Assembly (NCBI GenBank): GCA_949130495.1
Contig: OX422221.1
Coordinates: 152,997,741 to 153,061,740, forward strand
DNA length: 64,000 nt
From: Sambucus nigra
Taxonomy: Eukaryota > Streptophyta > Magnoliopsida > Dipsacales > Adoxaceae
Reading direction: 5' to 3'
Made by a program: the position numbers and the translations under genes. Below, in pieces: positions 35,546 to 47,090 of this stretch. How positions within the stretch are numbered: position 1 is the first letter of the stretch; every line of letters begins with the position of its first letter. The notes beneath the pieces were generated by a model. It made no database searches and was not told the DNA's origin. It saw nothing but the letters and a program-made list of their open reading frames with translations.

Positions 35546-37102
35546 CCGTCAACTTTAAATACGTGATTTGGATAACCTCATACCCTCTTTCAACCAAATG
35601 TGTTCTAAACTTCCATCTCTATCCAGGAGCCATACCACTACGCTCTTGTACTACACTCAGCCTTTGCGAAATCAATAATGAGCTTAAACTCAGTCCTTGA
35701 TGTTTAAATTGTAACCCTAAGGCTACCCAGGTGTTATATTAAATCTCCCCTACTTGAACTATCCTTAATCCTCATACAAACAGATTAGAATCCAACACAT
35801 GAATCTAGCAACCGAAATCTCTTTAACTTTAATTATCATAATTCTAATCAATTAAATCCCAATCAAATTAATTCAAATATTAACTAGGGCTTATTGATCT
35901 TCTCTAAGTTCCATAATATCCAATTAATAATCACCGAAGATCTACAAAAGTTTTGGGATAAGAACCAACATTAAAAAGAAACAACATCATGAATACTCAT
36001 ATTTTAAATACTCAGAAAAATCAGATCCAAAAATTATTCAAATCATCAATCCGACTTCAGATTTGGAATCTACACGAAAAATTGAGTCAGGTATGTGTTT
36101 GAGTTTTTCTTAAATCTCATCCAAATGCACTCAAAAAAAAGATCTAAACCTTCCAAATTGGCTCTTCTCATTCCACTCGTTTTTGCCTCTTTTTCCAAAA
36201 AATTATCAACATATTATCTTCAAAAACACTAAATTATTTTCAGAATTTCTTCCATAGATTGATGAATATTTATTAGATTACTAACTACCTACAAAATGAT
36301 TTTAATTTCTATATATTTCATACTTCCAGAAATCCATTACTACTCCATTTTTATCTTCCAAATATGAAAAATCATCTCTTTTCATAATTATTCTAACATG
36401 GACAATATAAGAACTTAAGTTGCAAATATCAAACACTTGCCTCTAATGAAGATCTGACCCTTTGGAGTTGAATAACACATGTGGTGATGGTGGTGGTGAC
36501 CATTGACCTTTGGTTCTCCTCCTTCCCAAGCAAACTTCTTTTTCTTTCCAAGCAACCTTCGACTCTCTCTAAGAAGATGACTTTTCAATTTTGTGTAGAA
36601 GAGATGAAATGAACCTACATACACTAATCTCCAAATACGTATAATAAGACAAAACCCGAAATCACTATTCATCCCCCTTGCAAAAATAACCAAAATGCCC
36701 TTTTGGGTTGTCTTTTCATTTCCAAATGACCCGAGACTCAAAATTAACATCCAAATAGGCTTTTCTGACTATTTGGAACCTTCCGGACGCAACGACGCAG
36801 TCGAAATGACTATAAGGTCGATAGAAAATAAATTTCCTTTTTAATTTAATAAATCAGTCCCGACACGTCCCATACCGCGTCTGACTAAAAATTCAAATTA
36901 CCGATTTTATATCGTACCGTCATATCAATGACATCACATTCATATATTTCCTAAATATATTTAAGTAATATTCAGAATCATCCATTTTAATATCAACAAT
37001 TCGGATAATACCCAAATGAATTAATTTATAATAAGATCCAATTAATCCATTAATTTAAAATATAACCCATTTTAAAAGTAATTAAAATTACGGGGTACTA
37101 CA

Positions 37103-37107
37103 GATAC
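37103..37107. other. Target-site duplication (right) of the family B array
   Basis: GATAC matches 24,830-24,834. Confidence 0.9.
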
Positions 37108-37860
37108 ATCTATAAAATATAAGAACGTGTAGTGGATAATTCAGCGTACACTTCATTCGTCCTCTTAGACAGAATTGTGGAGTCCCGGCTACTAACTCCA
37201 ATTGAAACACTTCTCAAATCAGAAAGCATCGTAAGAATAAAGACGACATTGATTAACACATACATAGAATTTAAATAACATATACAAATAACAAGATCAA
37301 TTGACATAATTTTATACAACATACCAACCAAAGGAGCATACCGAGTCAACTTTCAAATTTTATTGGCACTGCGCACATGTTTCAACTGAAACTTACATCC
37401 CACAACTTGGTCCTTCGATGGCAGAACTACACCGTTACAAAAATTATTATGGACAATTTTGTGGAAACAGATCTTATACAAAATTCTCCTTCAAAGATGA
37501 CACACAAAATAAGAATCTCATATATCAATTGTCCTTTATTTGGTATCAATCTACTAACTGTTTTTAGTAACTTTGTTCATCTTTGAGCACATCACCAGAA
37601 CTTCTGACTCAAAATCGCCCGTCACTTTCAATAACAGCGTTGATGCTCAGGTATGAGCATCATACACAAAATTTTAATACATAAGATCATAATCTCATTA
37701 CGATGTTCATTTTTAATCTTTATTTCTTTTGTTTGGTATCAATATACTAACTGTTTTTAGTAACTTTTTTCATCTTTCAGCACATCACCGTAACTTCTGA
37801 CTCGGAACAACCGATTACGTTCAATACCAGCGTTGATGCACATGTATGTACATTTTACTC
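37108..37860 (+). pseudogene. Helitron RPA-like protein, downstream exons, decayed
   Basis: Directly after the array, RVVDNSAYTSFVLLDR and IETLLKSE (37,127-37,226) continue the RPA DBD-C C-terminal fold (D...FVLFDR), followed by a GTAAGA donor. The next exon reads FIGTAHMFQLKLTSH and QNYTVTKIIMDNFVETD (37,360-37,468), matching the late DBD-C strand. A ~60-bp exon-like unit (CAG acceptor, HITVTSDSEQPITFNTSVDAH, GTATG donor) occurs twice, at about 37,588-37,654 and 37,783-37,844. Continuity with 23,150-24,829 across family B is supported by the target-site duplication and by domain order. Confidence 0.65.
37536..37853 (+). repeat. Direct duplication of an intron-exon unit in the RPA-like gene
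   Basis: TTTGGTATCAATCTACTAAC through GTTGATGCTCAGGTATG (37,536-37,657) recurs at 37,733-37,853 with substitutions. The unit includes an intron 3' end, a short exon and a donor, so it looks like an exon duplication. Confidence 0.7.
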
Positions 37861-39631
37861 ATAAATTTCAAATCGTAAGATCATAATCTCATTACAATGC
37901 TTATTTTTAATCTGTATTATATTTGGGGGTATAGAAAATACATCCTAAACATGGACGACAGCATATGTTTCTTACTCAATCTCTATATCATTCTATTTTA
38001 TTAACATTATTTTACCAAAAGCATATATCTAAACATCATGTACTCTACCTTTAACGCACCATCTACATACATTGAATAAATTCATTTCGTATTTCCTCTA
38101 TTTTCCATTAATTAAGTTCATATTATATATTTTATGGGTTATTTTTTACTTATTCGTCTAAACAACATATGGTTTTCATGTAATGCAGTAGGTACATTCA
38201 TTAATTGAATTCATTTAGTATTAAAAACAGTTTAAAAAGAAGAAAAATTGATATGTTCAATAGATAATTACATAAGTGTATTAACATTCATTACGTAATT
38301 TTAGATTTTTTAACTCTTTGAATTACCCACATTTGATCAATAAAGAGAAGATAATTTAATATCTATCTCTTTATATACTCTATATAGAGAGAGCTGATAT
38401 AACGGTTTATATAGGACACTCCAAAAAGTGGACTTTTTAATATATTCAGTATATCTTCGAGGCGAAAATTTATTTGCAAGTCCCAACCATGTACATGAAG
38501 GCTAAGGACACTATGTCATGTTGGTTTGGGAGGTGGTTAACATCTGGGCCTAGCCCTAGAGGCCACTGGCACTAGACCATATTGAAGTTCTTGAAGGATA
38601 AGTTATCCACAACAACAAAACATAAACACACACGCTAATAGAGTAGTTTGTTGTATTGTATGGATACGATATGATACGTTTCGATTCGATTCGATTCTTT
38701 CGAATTTTTTGACCTTTTTTTTGGATAAGGTTCTATCAATGTTAAGCTGCTATTGACATTGTTAACAGGATCTAGGCAAAGGAGAATGGGAATGAATAAA
38801 CAAATTCCTTTAGTTAAATTAACTCTTCATTATTAGTTATTTTGTTGTTCAAGTGATTCGTTCTCCATGATTTTGAGCATATGTACATGTGTGATAGTAG
38901 TATACTAGATATTTTAATCCCCTTACCAAAATAGTAGCCCTAATTTTATTTGTGAGACATGCGAATTAGTAATCCATTCTTTTTTTAGATGAACTCAATG
39001 AACCATTTTGCATAATAGTGTCCATTTTGTTCATTAATTGTGAGCATTTTAAAAAATAATCATTTTTTCATACCACAAGGCAACTTAATAGGTAAGTAAG
39101 GGAATAAATCGAATACTGTATTATTTGGGAGCATACCGGTGGTCATCGGTCATTCTTCTTTGGAAGTACTCATTCATTCTTTATTAGAAGTAAGTTTCTT
39201 TACATACACTTCAGGTATTTGTGGCCTTTACTTTTGCATATTAAGTGTTTGATATTTTCCTCTGTGATTGTTGTAGCCCCCAGTGATATGTTTTTCACAG
39301 TGTTTGTCCTTTTGAATAGTTGAATTTATCAACTTCCATGTTTTGAATATAATTTTATTTCATTAATTGATTAGTTTGTTATAGGAATTTGGATGATACT
39401 TAATTAGTTTGCTATAGGAATATACTTTAACGTGATTACCTCCTATACTGATTTATATAACTCATTTTTGAATGATATACATGATATACTGATTGGATGA
39501 TATACCTGCTATCTTCATGATACCTTATTGTTTTCCCACAAATATACCTCCTATTTGGTCTGTGATTTGGTCTAGATCTGATACAGTAAATTGAGTTATC
39601 TGATTTGGTCTAATATAATAAATTGACGTAT
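37861..39631 (+). other. AT-rich Helitron interior, no gene recognised
   Basis: No coding frame or known domain was seen on either strand. The stretch near 38,460-38,640 is less AT-rich (AGGCCACTGGCACTAGACC) but not recognisable. I assign the region to the Helitron only because RPA-like exons lie to the left and Helitron-like terminal features to the right of family C. Confidence 0.4.
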
Positions 39632-39636
39632 CTGAT
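39632..39636. other. Target-site duplication (left) of family C
   Basis: CTGAT is repeated at 53,129-53,133. Confidence 0.9.
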
Positions 39637-40073
39637 TGTAACAATCCATCCTTTTTGGGAGAGCATTAAATTCCCTAATTGAAAATAATATGGCAATTTG
39701 GAGAATTTCCCGGAATGGTGATTTTCGGATTTTTAAGGATTTGATGATTATCGATAGGTGATATATTTACTTTTGGCATTAAGTAAATATGTCGAGGTAT
39801 TTTAATTATATGTCTCCATTGAGTAAAGCGACATGAGGTGAGATTTAACTTGGAAAAACTCCCATTAAGTCGTGTGGGGTTGAAAGAGTGAGTTGCGGTT
39901 AAGTACCTCGGATGGGAATTTCGACCGCGCCATGAGTCTCGTAATGGCCGAGATAGTCGAAAAAGAGTATCCGATTATCAAAATTGAGTTTCGAGTAATT
40001 TTAGAGTTAAAATGACTCGTAATTGATTAAACGAGTTGTTTTGGGGTTTTAAGGGTTAAAACCCTTTTCTCCT

Positions 40074-40080
40074 TATAAAG
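40074..40080 (+). promoter_or_regulatory. Probable TATA box, family C 5' LTR
   Basis: TATAAAG, with a leader rich in AGAGAGAGGAGGAG about 30-60 bp downstream. The 3' LTR has TATAAAAG at 50,171-50,178. This places the transcript start ~470 bp into a 3.4-kb LTR. Confidence 0.55.
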
Positions 40081-41700
40081 GTAGGGTGATAGAAAGAAAA
40101 TACAGAGAAGAGAGAGAGGAGGAGAAAAAATAGGAGAAAGGGGAGATTCCAGCCAACCTTCGCGGGATTCGGCTCGAGGTCGTCGAATTTTATCCACGAG
40201 GCAAGTGTTTAATTGCTCTATTTAAATTTTTGCATAAATATCTCATACCGTAGTTTGGTATAATCAAGCCCTAATGATTTTGGGTTGGGTTTTCGTGGAT
40301 CAAACGGGATTTCGGGAGATAAAACGAATAAACCCCTAAAAATGGGATAATTGGAGAAATTTAGAAATAAACGGAAATAAATTGGTGGTTTAGGGTTCTA
40401 GGATGTTTAGAACCCTTTATGTATGTGTTTTTGTTGTTGGTTGAAGTTGTAGGACGTTAGGTGAGGAGATGAAATCTTGGGGGAATCTTTCATGGATGAA
40501 ACATCTTCTCGGAGAAGAAGCTGCCCGTCATGATCGATCGATCAATCATGGGGGCTCGATCGATCGAAGCCATCGATCGATCGATGGCCATGGGTCGATC
40601 AATCGACCCTTGCTGAAAGGTTGGCAATTTTTCTAGGTTGTTTTGGATGGGATAGATTCCAATTCACATTGCTTGAGGGCTAATTATGGGTTATTATAAG
40701 GGACCCTTTTAGGAGTATACGGTCCTCCAATTGAGGAAATCTAGGAGGGCAGGGTGAGGGTTTTAATGTATAACCCTTAAGTTATATTTTTGAGGAAAAT
40801 AGAATAGTTGATAAGTTAAGATGTTGGGGTCCCTAAAATAGAGTGGGGTTCCCTAAATGATTAATTGGACAAGAGGTAGTCCTTGGGTTCATGGAAATGA
40901 AATCCATAACCCATTAAATTTAAGGTTATTCGGGAGAGATAAATCCCGAGGATATTTCTAGTAGGCATATAGGCCTATATAATTATGCGTATAAAATACA
41001 TAATTATATCGATTACTGTTGAGTGTGTCCTAGGAGATAATTGGGATAATTTGGGGGATATAGATATATATATTTCACTTAGAGTGAAATGGTATCATTG
41101 GAGATATCCAATAAATCCTTAGATAGGATCGAGGTATATAGTGATTACTAAAGTAAGGAAATACTTTGGGTTTAGTATCATGCTTTTATGAATGCATGAT
41201 TATGATTCCTTGAGGTAATCTTTGGGATTATTGGTCATCGCTAGATGTACTTAGCATATGGCCATTTATATATTCGAGGAGGAATATATGGTATATGTAT
41301 ATACTATATGATTAAAGTATATATATGATGTGAGGTAAATGATTTTGAAAATATAAAAATGAATATTTTCAAAATGGAAAAGAAATGATTTTTCATAATT
41401 ATTAAATTATGGTTACACACCTCCCTAAATCGCTATCATAATGGAAGTTACGTGCGTATGGTGATGCCCCATGGCTAATGAATGAAGGGTGGATATAGTC
41501 CTAGGCTATATGAGCGATTATATTTTACTTCGTTGGTTAGGAGATTCTGGGTGTGGTCTTGACTATCCCACAGGCATATGGCCGCTTCCCGACGTTGTTA
41601 GGTTCCCAGGTTGTCTTGTCTGATAGGCCCTGGAAGATGATAGCCATTTAGGGGCGCGTCCAGTGGGAAAACCCGGAGGGGCGGTCTTAGATTTGTTAAA

Positions 41701-42022
41701 GCATTTTATGATAATAAAATGGCTTTAAATACATTTCCTGGATGGAAGAAGGGAAATGGGATAATTGATTTGGCCTCGGATACGTTTTCCGGATGGAAGA
41801 AGGGAAATGGAAGCATATGATATGATCAAAGCATTTTTGTGAAAATAAAAATGGCTTTGAATACATTTCCTGGATATGAGAAGGGAAATGGGATGTTATA
41901 AAATGGAAAAGAATATTTATGATAATAAAAGTGGCTTTTAAAAAGTTATATGATATGTTAAATCAACTCGTGATAATGAATTGGCTTTTAAATACATTTC
42001 ATGGATATAAGAAAGGAAATAG
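41701..42022 (+). repeat. Degenerate tandem repeat in family C LTR
   Basis: Four copies of a unit with ATAATAAAATGGCTTT, ATACATTTCCTGGAT and GAAGGGAAATGGGAT at roughly 75-100-bp spacing. The same array is in the 3' LTR at 51,778-52,095. Confidence 0.75.
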
Positions 42023-42207
42023 AAAGTTTTGAAATGAGTATAGAATACACCTCAGTCCGGGAGATAGATCCGGATGTGTATTATAGAGTGGTATATAAAG
42101 TAAACCTCAGTCCGGGAGATATTATCCGTATGTATATGGTAAAACGTATATAAAATGAATGTGATATGTATATATATAAGAATGTATTTATAAATTAGTT
42201 TTGTACT

Positions 42208-42308
42208 ACGGGCCTAATAGATCTCTACCATTAACCCTACCATGTAGTAGTGTATCGGGGGGTTCCTTGTTTGGATTTCGCTTCGCGAGACACCCCACTC
42301 ACGAACTT
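42208..42308 (+). repeat. Shared module, copy in family C 5' LTR
   Basis: GGGCCTAATAGATCTCTACC, GTAGTAGTGTATCGGGGGG and TTTCGCTTCGCGAGACACC. The hairpin core TCGC-TTC-GCGA is perfect. Confidence 0.85.
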
Positions 42309-42622
42309 AGTGCAGTGTTGAGAATGGAGGAAAGTTTAGCCCTTAGTACTCGGGTTGGCTAGGTTTCTAGTAGACAGGTGGATTAGACTAGTTAGGAGGG
42401 ATAGCTTGACTAGGGTATTTTTGTTAGGAAGTGTTAGGTGTGAACTACTATAGGAGAGGTGAGGCGTATCTCATGGGAGTGCGATACCAATTTAAATATG
42501 AGATAAAAATATTTTTCTAAAAATAAAGCATTTATGCACTTGCAAAATATTTTCAAACTCGGGCTCTAACTCGTTTATCTACTTTTCCGTCTTGCTATAT
42601 ATATATATATATACTAGTGGTG

Positions 42623-42639
42623 ACCTGTGCGATGCACGG
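42623..42639 (-). other. 3' terminal hairpin of the non-autonomous Helitron
   Basis: On the minus strand CCGTGCATCGCACAGG folds with one bulged A, followed by TCACCACTAG and host T. Confidence 0.75.
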
Positions 42640-43282
42640 TCGGTTGTAATGCGTTTTGCAACATATTATTCTAATATGTAATTTAATATTTAATGAGTAT
42701 TAGTATTTATAGAAATGATGTAGTTATAACCATGAAAATATAAATTAACTAATATGGAAGTAAACGCATATTAATTTAGATGAGTATTACGAAATAATTG
42801 TAAAGAAATGAATCGGAGTATATTTTGTAGACTAACATGTTACCTCGTTGCATATTCTTTCACTCTGCTATATGAAATACTAATCTTATATATTTAATAA
42901 AAATCATATTTTATCGTGACATGCTCAACAAAAAACTTATAGATTTCATAAAAATCCTAATCTTTTAATACTTTTATAATTTTGAAAATAAATAATTATT
43001 TCTAGCAAATATAAATTATTTTTATCAAAAAAATATAATTTGCAACAATATAAAAGTATTTCCAGCATAAAACATGAAAACTAAATATGGTAAAGGAATG
43101 TTACACAGTACACTCTTAGAGAGGTGTGCTCATATATTTATAAAGAGATTTTATGTTGTAAATAACTACCCATTACAAAGAATAACTTCCCACTGTTGTA
43201 ACCCAAGTTAAAAATATAAGCATCTTGTATGGAGCCACAAAGCTGCCTGCTAACTACCTACCCACTATAATATAACTGCTTA

Positions 43283-43705
43283 GACCATCTGTAGTGGGCA
43301 GTCTAAATGTTTACATTTAGACTATTGTCATTTACAGTGGGTAAGAAAATGTATAGATTTAGGTGTGAGATAATTTAGTGGGGGTGTAAACTAAGATGGT
43401 GGATACACATAGTGTAGCTGGTGTGCCCCGCAGCTGGGCGAGAAAATGTTAGCCGCCCATCCTTGGGCACATACCTTTTATCCGCCCAACACCCCTCCTT
43501 TCAATAAAAAACTTTACTAATCCCACTACCGCCCAGATCTGGGCGTGGACAGGTTATCCGCCCTGGAGGGACCCACTTTGCCAACTCATTTTACACCGTT
43601 TGCTAACTCATTTTACACCGTCCTAGTGTGAGAAATCAACAAACAATCTAAGCCAAAAAGTGCACATTTACATTTTTTTTTTACACAATTCCACTACAGA
43701 TGTCC
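43283..43705. mobile_element. Tourist-like (PIF/Harbinger) MITE, 423 bp
   Basis: Imperfect terminal inverted repeats: left GACCATCTGTAGTGG, right (reverse complement) GGACATCTGTAGTGG. They are flanked by TTA at 43,280-43,282 and 43,706-43,708. A 3-bp TTA duplication is characteristic of the PIF/Harbinger superfamily. No transposase is present. A perfect internal inverted repeat AGTCTAAATG-TTTA-CATTTAGACT lies at 43,300-43,323. The element is nested in the non-autonomous Helitron. Confidence 0.6.
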
Positions 43706-43708
43706 TTA

Positions 43709-45887
43709 CAAAACTGACACGAAACCCACTGCTGCTATATTTCACAAAAGTACCCACTGCTGCTTTACTTAACAAAACTGCATGGGACATGTTATGCTAC
43801 TTCACGAATTATATGGGACACCTGTTACAATTCTGTTATTGTAACAATAGTTTTCATCAAACAAAAAATGATTTCCAACGATAATAAATAATAATTAATT
43901 ATTTCCCCCAATTAAAATAAAGAAAACATAAAATCGTGTATTTTTCACTAATATGAACACTAACTAATCAAATATGATAGAAAATGGAATCATTTTTTAT
44001 TCGACTTAAAAGCGTACCAATATGAAATCATTTTTTACCTAATCTGAACGCAACACGGAATCTTATTTTGTTCATAATAAAGTACAACCCAATTAAAAAA
44101 GGACATGTTACTTAATATTTTTACACCTAACACGGCAGTGTAGTTTGGCTCTTTTTTTTGTTATGCAAAAATAACGATTTGTTTATACTACTCCCTAAAA
44201 TTTAGACCTATGTTCTTGATTTTGTAATTATTAAAATTGTTTTTTTGTAATAACTAATAGGTCTTCTCTTATTAGGGTCATAGACAAATGGGATTTTTCT
44301 TACATCCATATGACAGCTTTGGTGAGGTCTAGAAACTAACACCCAATATTTTAAGAGGCTGGTTCGAGAAGTGTGTTTTATTTAAAAATTCACTCAACTT
44401 ATTTTTTAACAGATCAAAATCTTAGTTTTAATTTTTTTTATTGTGATAATGAGTACGTAAGGGAAAACAGACATTTTCACTCAAATTTTAAACTTCAAAT
44501 TTAATATAAACTTAATAATATATTGACAAAAAATATATAATATCAAAATTAGCTACCTGCAAAGAATATGGTCTTTTGATCAGACTAAACGTAGAGCCTA
44601 TATTTACCTGCCTGCAAACAATTAATGTTTGAAAATATGGGAGAAATACGGTATACTCTTTTATTGGTACCCATAGATTGACTAATATCGCTCCAAAATA
44701 TGTGCTAGATATGAATTTGACCAATCCAGCTATACCTTTATTATTAATTTTATTCACATTGGATATTGTGTATGGACAAAAAATAATCCACATGTCAGTA
44801 CTTTAAGATCTGAATGTGGGTGGTGGTATCGCATTATATGGGAGAAAATTAAAAAAAATCAAATAGTTGTTCAAGAGATTGCGTTATTTTTGGACTATTT
44901 TATCAAGTCAATCACGATTCTCGATAGAATTTTTTTTAAAAAAAAATAGCTAATTTTTAGTTCTAAAAAAACCTAAATTATTTTTAATTCTTAAAACTTG
45001 AAAAATGTCAAAGCATTTTTTTAAACAAAACCAAAATAATTTGTATCTTATGAACATGATTTTTTAAACGGTTGAAAAGAGCTTATATCTGGAAGATATA
45101 TCTTTTATATTTCTTCAGCAAATAACTTTCCATTTTTTATAAAACAATTCAAACCTTTTTGTAACTAATAAAACAATTTAGACAATTTCTTTATTTTTTA
45201 AAACATTTTATAAGGTTAGAAATAATTTCTATTAAATAGTTTTTAACTTTTGGTAAAAAAATGTTATCAAAAAACAAAAAAAAAAACTTTATCACACCAA
45301 AAATAATGCTTAACCAAATTGAAGAAATATACCTCATTACACTTGCTCACTTGCATAAATTTACACTTGATCACTAAAATAGGAAAGTTTCTTCATCTTT
45401 TTCAAAGCAACTTCAATCAAAAATCAATTCTTTATTTCTGAAATCTATAACACATGTAAAACATTAAGAGGCATATGGATTTGAAATAGTTGATGTAAAG
45501 TAGTACAAAATCTCAAATTCACAACCAAAAATCATAAAAAAATTTGATCTGAAATAAAATAATAAAAAACCTAAACATTATTTAAAAGCCACCCTACCAA
45601 AAAAATAAGGAAAAAGTATTGGGTCTCTTAATTGAGACTTAAAATTGGGACTCACAGTGATATAGTGTGTTACCATTAGTTGGTCCCTTACGAATGTTGA
45701 TCGCGCATGCAACACTAACCAATCGTGACATGCCATTTTTGCGGGTCACGTTTTTGAGTCACTGTAGAAAGCACTCAAAAAATAAACTAAACCCAAAGAA
45801 TCTTACAAAGCTAACTGAACCGTAATTTTTTTTTTGAACTAATCCAAAACAAATGAATGTCATCAAACTGATCCAACACGGATGAGA

Positions 45888-45925
<38 letters not shown>

Positions 45926-46578
45926 TGATACCTCAAGGATTGTGTTGCTTCCTAGGCCGATGGTGATTTAGACCGAACTGTAAAAAGGACCATGGTTAAT
46001 CAAAACCAAAAAAATCTAAATATATATTGTTCAAGACAAAATAGTTAATCAAAAACCAAAAATATCTGTCAACAAAAATCATAAGAATAATATAATTATA
46101 GATACCATCGAAGTTGAAGACAGATCGAACTAAGCAAACTTCAAAATTCTGAAGTGAAAACATATAATAAAAATGTGGGAAAGAGAGAAAAGAGTTGGTG
46201 TTTCAAGGAGATGAAACATCGGCGTCGGTGGAGGTCGGCGTGGGATTAATTTAGGCTAGATGGGGTTGAGGGAGGAATGAGGGTGAGTGAAGATGGGTTT
46301 TTAGAGAGAGAGAGAGAGATATTCCATTTGTATTGGCGGTGAGGATGTTGAATGGGTGTTTGGAAAGAGAAAATATAAGATTGAGAATGGGATATGTCCA
46401 CTTTTTTCTCAATTTGTTAACTGTAGGCAATAATTACGGAAGACTCAGTTTTGTGTTCGGTGAGACATTTACTGTCCATTTGCCACGTGTATTTATTTTA
46501 AAAAAAGGAAAAATCTGAAAATTTAGAACTGAGATATTGGTGAGTTTTGAGCGAACTACTACATACGTATATATAATA

Positions 46579-46580
<2 letters not shown>
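43709..46580. other. Interior of the non-autonomous Helitron, no gene recognised
   Basis: Very AT-rich with T and A runs. The stretch at 45,883-45,922 is a (GA)n microsatellite and GAGAGAGAG recurs at 46,304-46,318. The less AT-rich stretch at 46,200-46,290 (GGCGTCGGTGGAGGTCGGC) could be captured host sequence but matches nothing I know. A minus frame at 44,512-44,793 has no recognisable domain. Confidence 0.5.
45883..45922. repeat. (GA)n microsatellite
   Basis: Near-perfect GA repeat within the non-autonomous Helitron. Confidence 0.9.
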
Positions 46581-46581
<1 letters not shown>

Positions 46582-46641
<60 letters not shown>

Positions 46642-47076
46642 TGTCCAGACACAGGGAAACCTGGATGGCACTTCCTTCGAGTCAGACGTCAGCTGCAGCA
46701 GTTGTGGATGCGTACAGGTTCTTAATAGTCGCTTCCTTTCTTGTAATCTAGATAGGAGGTATTTTATAAACATTCGGGTTAATAACCCAATTGCATTTAT
46801 TTATTCTTTTAGCACAACATTCGATATGGTTGTATAATTTTGACCGAGCGTTTGGTTATTTTATTTCATTTCAGTTTCATTTATTCAAAACTCTGTGGAT
46901 GTTTTAATTATATTCATTTAAAAAGATTAGTTAAGTAAAATTTTGAGACCGACCCAATAGGTTATTAGTAATTAAATGGACTTTCGACAGTGATGCTAAG
47001 AATGATCCATATGAGACTCCTGTCATAATTTGATATAGGAGGGATCGTTCGATATTTTATTAGGCGGGGTGTCATA
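46582..47076 (+). repeat. Family C 5' LTR, last part
   Basis: Starts in (TA)n (46,582-46,639), then AGGTGTCCAGACACAGGG matches 52,691 onward. Ends GTGTCATA at 47,076, where the 3' LTR has GTGTCACA. Confidence 0.9.
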
Positions 47077-47078
47077 GA

Positions 47079-47090
47079 TGGTATCAGAGC
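47079..47090 (+). other. Primer binding site, family C
   Basis: TGGTATCAGAGC two bases after the LTR end, matching initiator tRNA-Met. Confidence 0.9.

Larger units (their letters stand above)
24835..37102 (-). mobile_element. Family B tandem array: LTR-internal-LTR-internal-LTR
   Basis: Three ~3.2-kb LTRs alternate with two ~1.36-kb internal regions, all in minus orientation. One perfect 5-bp duplication (GATAC) flanks the whole 12.27-kb block, so it derives from one insertion. Both internal regions keep a primer site and a polypurine tract with the TTTCGGGACGAAATT signature, but neither encodes gag or pol. The middle LTR is LTR3-like up to position 29,967 and LTR1-like from 30,028, as expected for unequal crossing-over between the two LTRs of a single ancestral insertion. 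The array interrupts an RPA-like exon of the surrounding Helitron. Confidence 0.9.
33905..37102 (-). repeat. Family B LTR3
   Basis: 3,198 bp, TGTAACACC to GGGGTACTACA. It is the most distinct of the three to the right of ~34,560, with many private substitutions and an expanded (TA)n at 34,887-34,918. Module copy at 35,438-35,545. Confidence 0.9.
39637..42613 (+). repeat. Family C 5' LTR, first part
   Basis: Matches 49,734-52,690 of the 3' LTR. Promoter at 40,074, ATCGAT-rich cluster at 40,531-40,609, degenerate tandem repeat at 41,701-42,022, two copies of ACCTCAGTCCGGGAGATA at about 42,050-42,120, module copy at 42,208-42,308. It ends inside a TA run where the Helitron inserted. Confidence 0.9.
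42614..46581 (-). mobile_element. Non-autonomous Helitron, 3.97 kb
   Basis: The insertion is delimited by comparison with the family C 3' LTR, where an uninterrupted (TA)n is found. Read on the minus strand it begins TCTTATTATATATACG at 46,581, directly after A, and ends with a hairpin (CCGTGC-ATC-GCACAGG with one bulged base, at about 42,623-42,639), a short spacer and CTAG at 42,617-42,614, followed by T. TC start, hairpin ~10 bp before CTRR, insertion between A and T and no duplication are the defining Helitron marks. No Rep or helicase sequence is present. The interior is AT-rich and contains a MITE and a (GA)n run. Its cargo is otherwise not recognised. Confidence 0.8.

Noticed and set aside
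27320..36750. A 111-codon minus frame present in all three family B LTRs (27,320; 31,852; 36,415) with a six-histidine run
   Set aside because: It is repeated only because the LTR is repeated. It overlaps the promoter and leader, shows no domain, and the His run comes from a GTG/GAT-rich patch.
46434..46773. Frames with long Ile-Tyr repeats
   Set aside because: Translation of the (TA)n microsatellite at 46,582-46,639.
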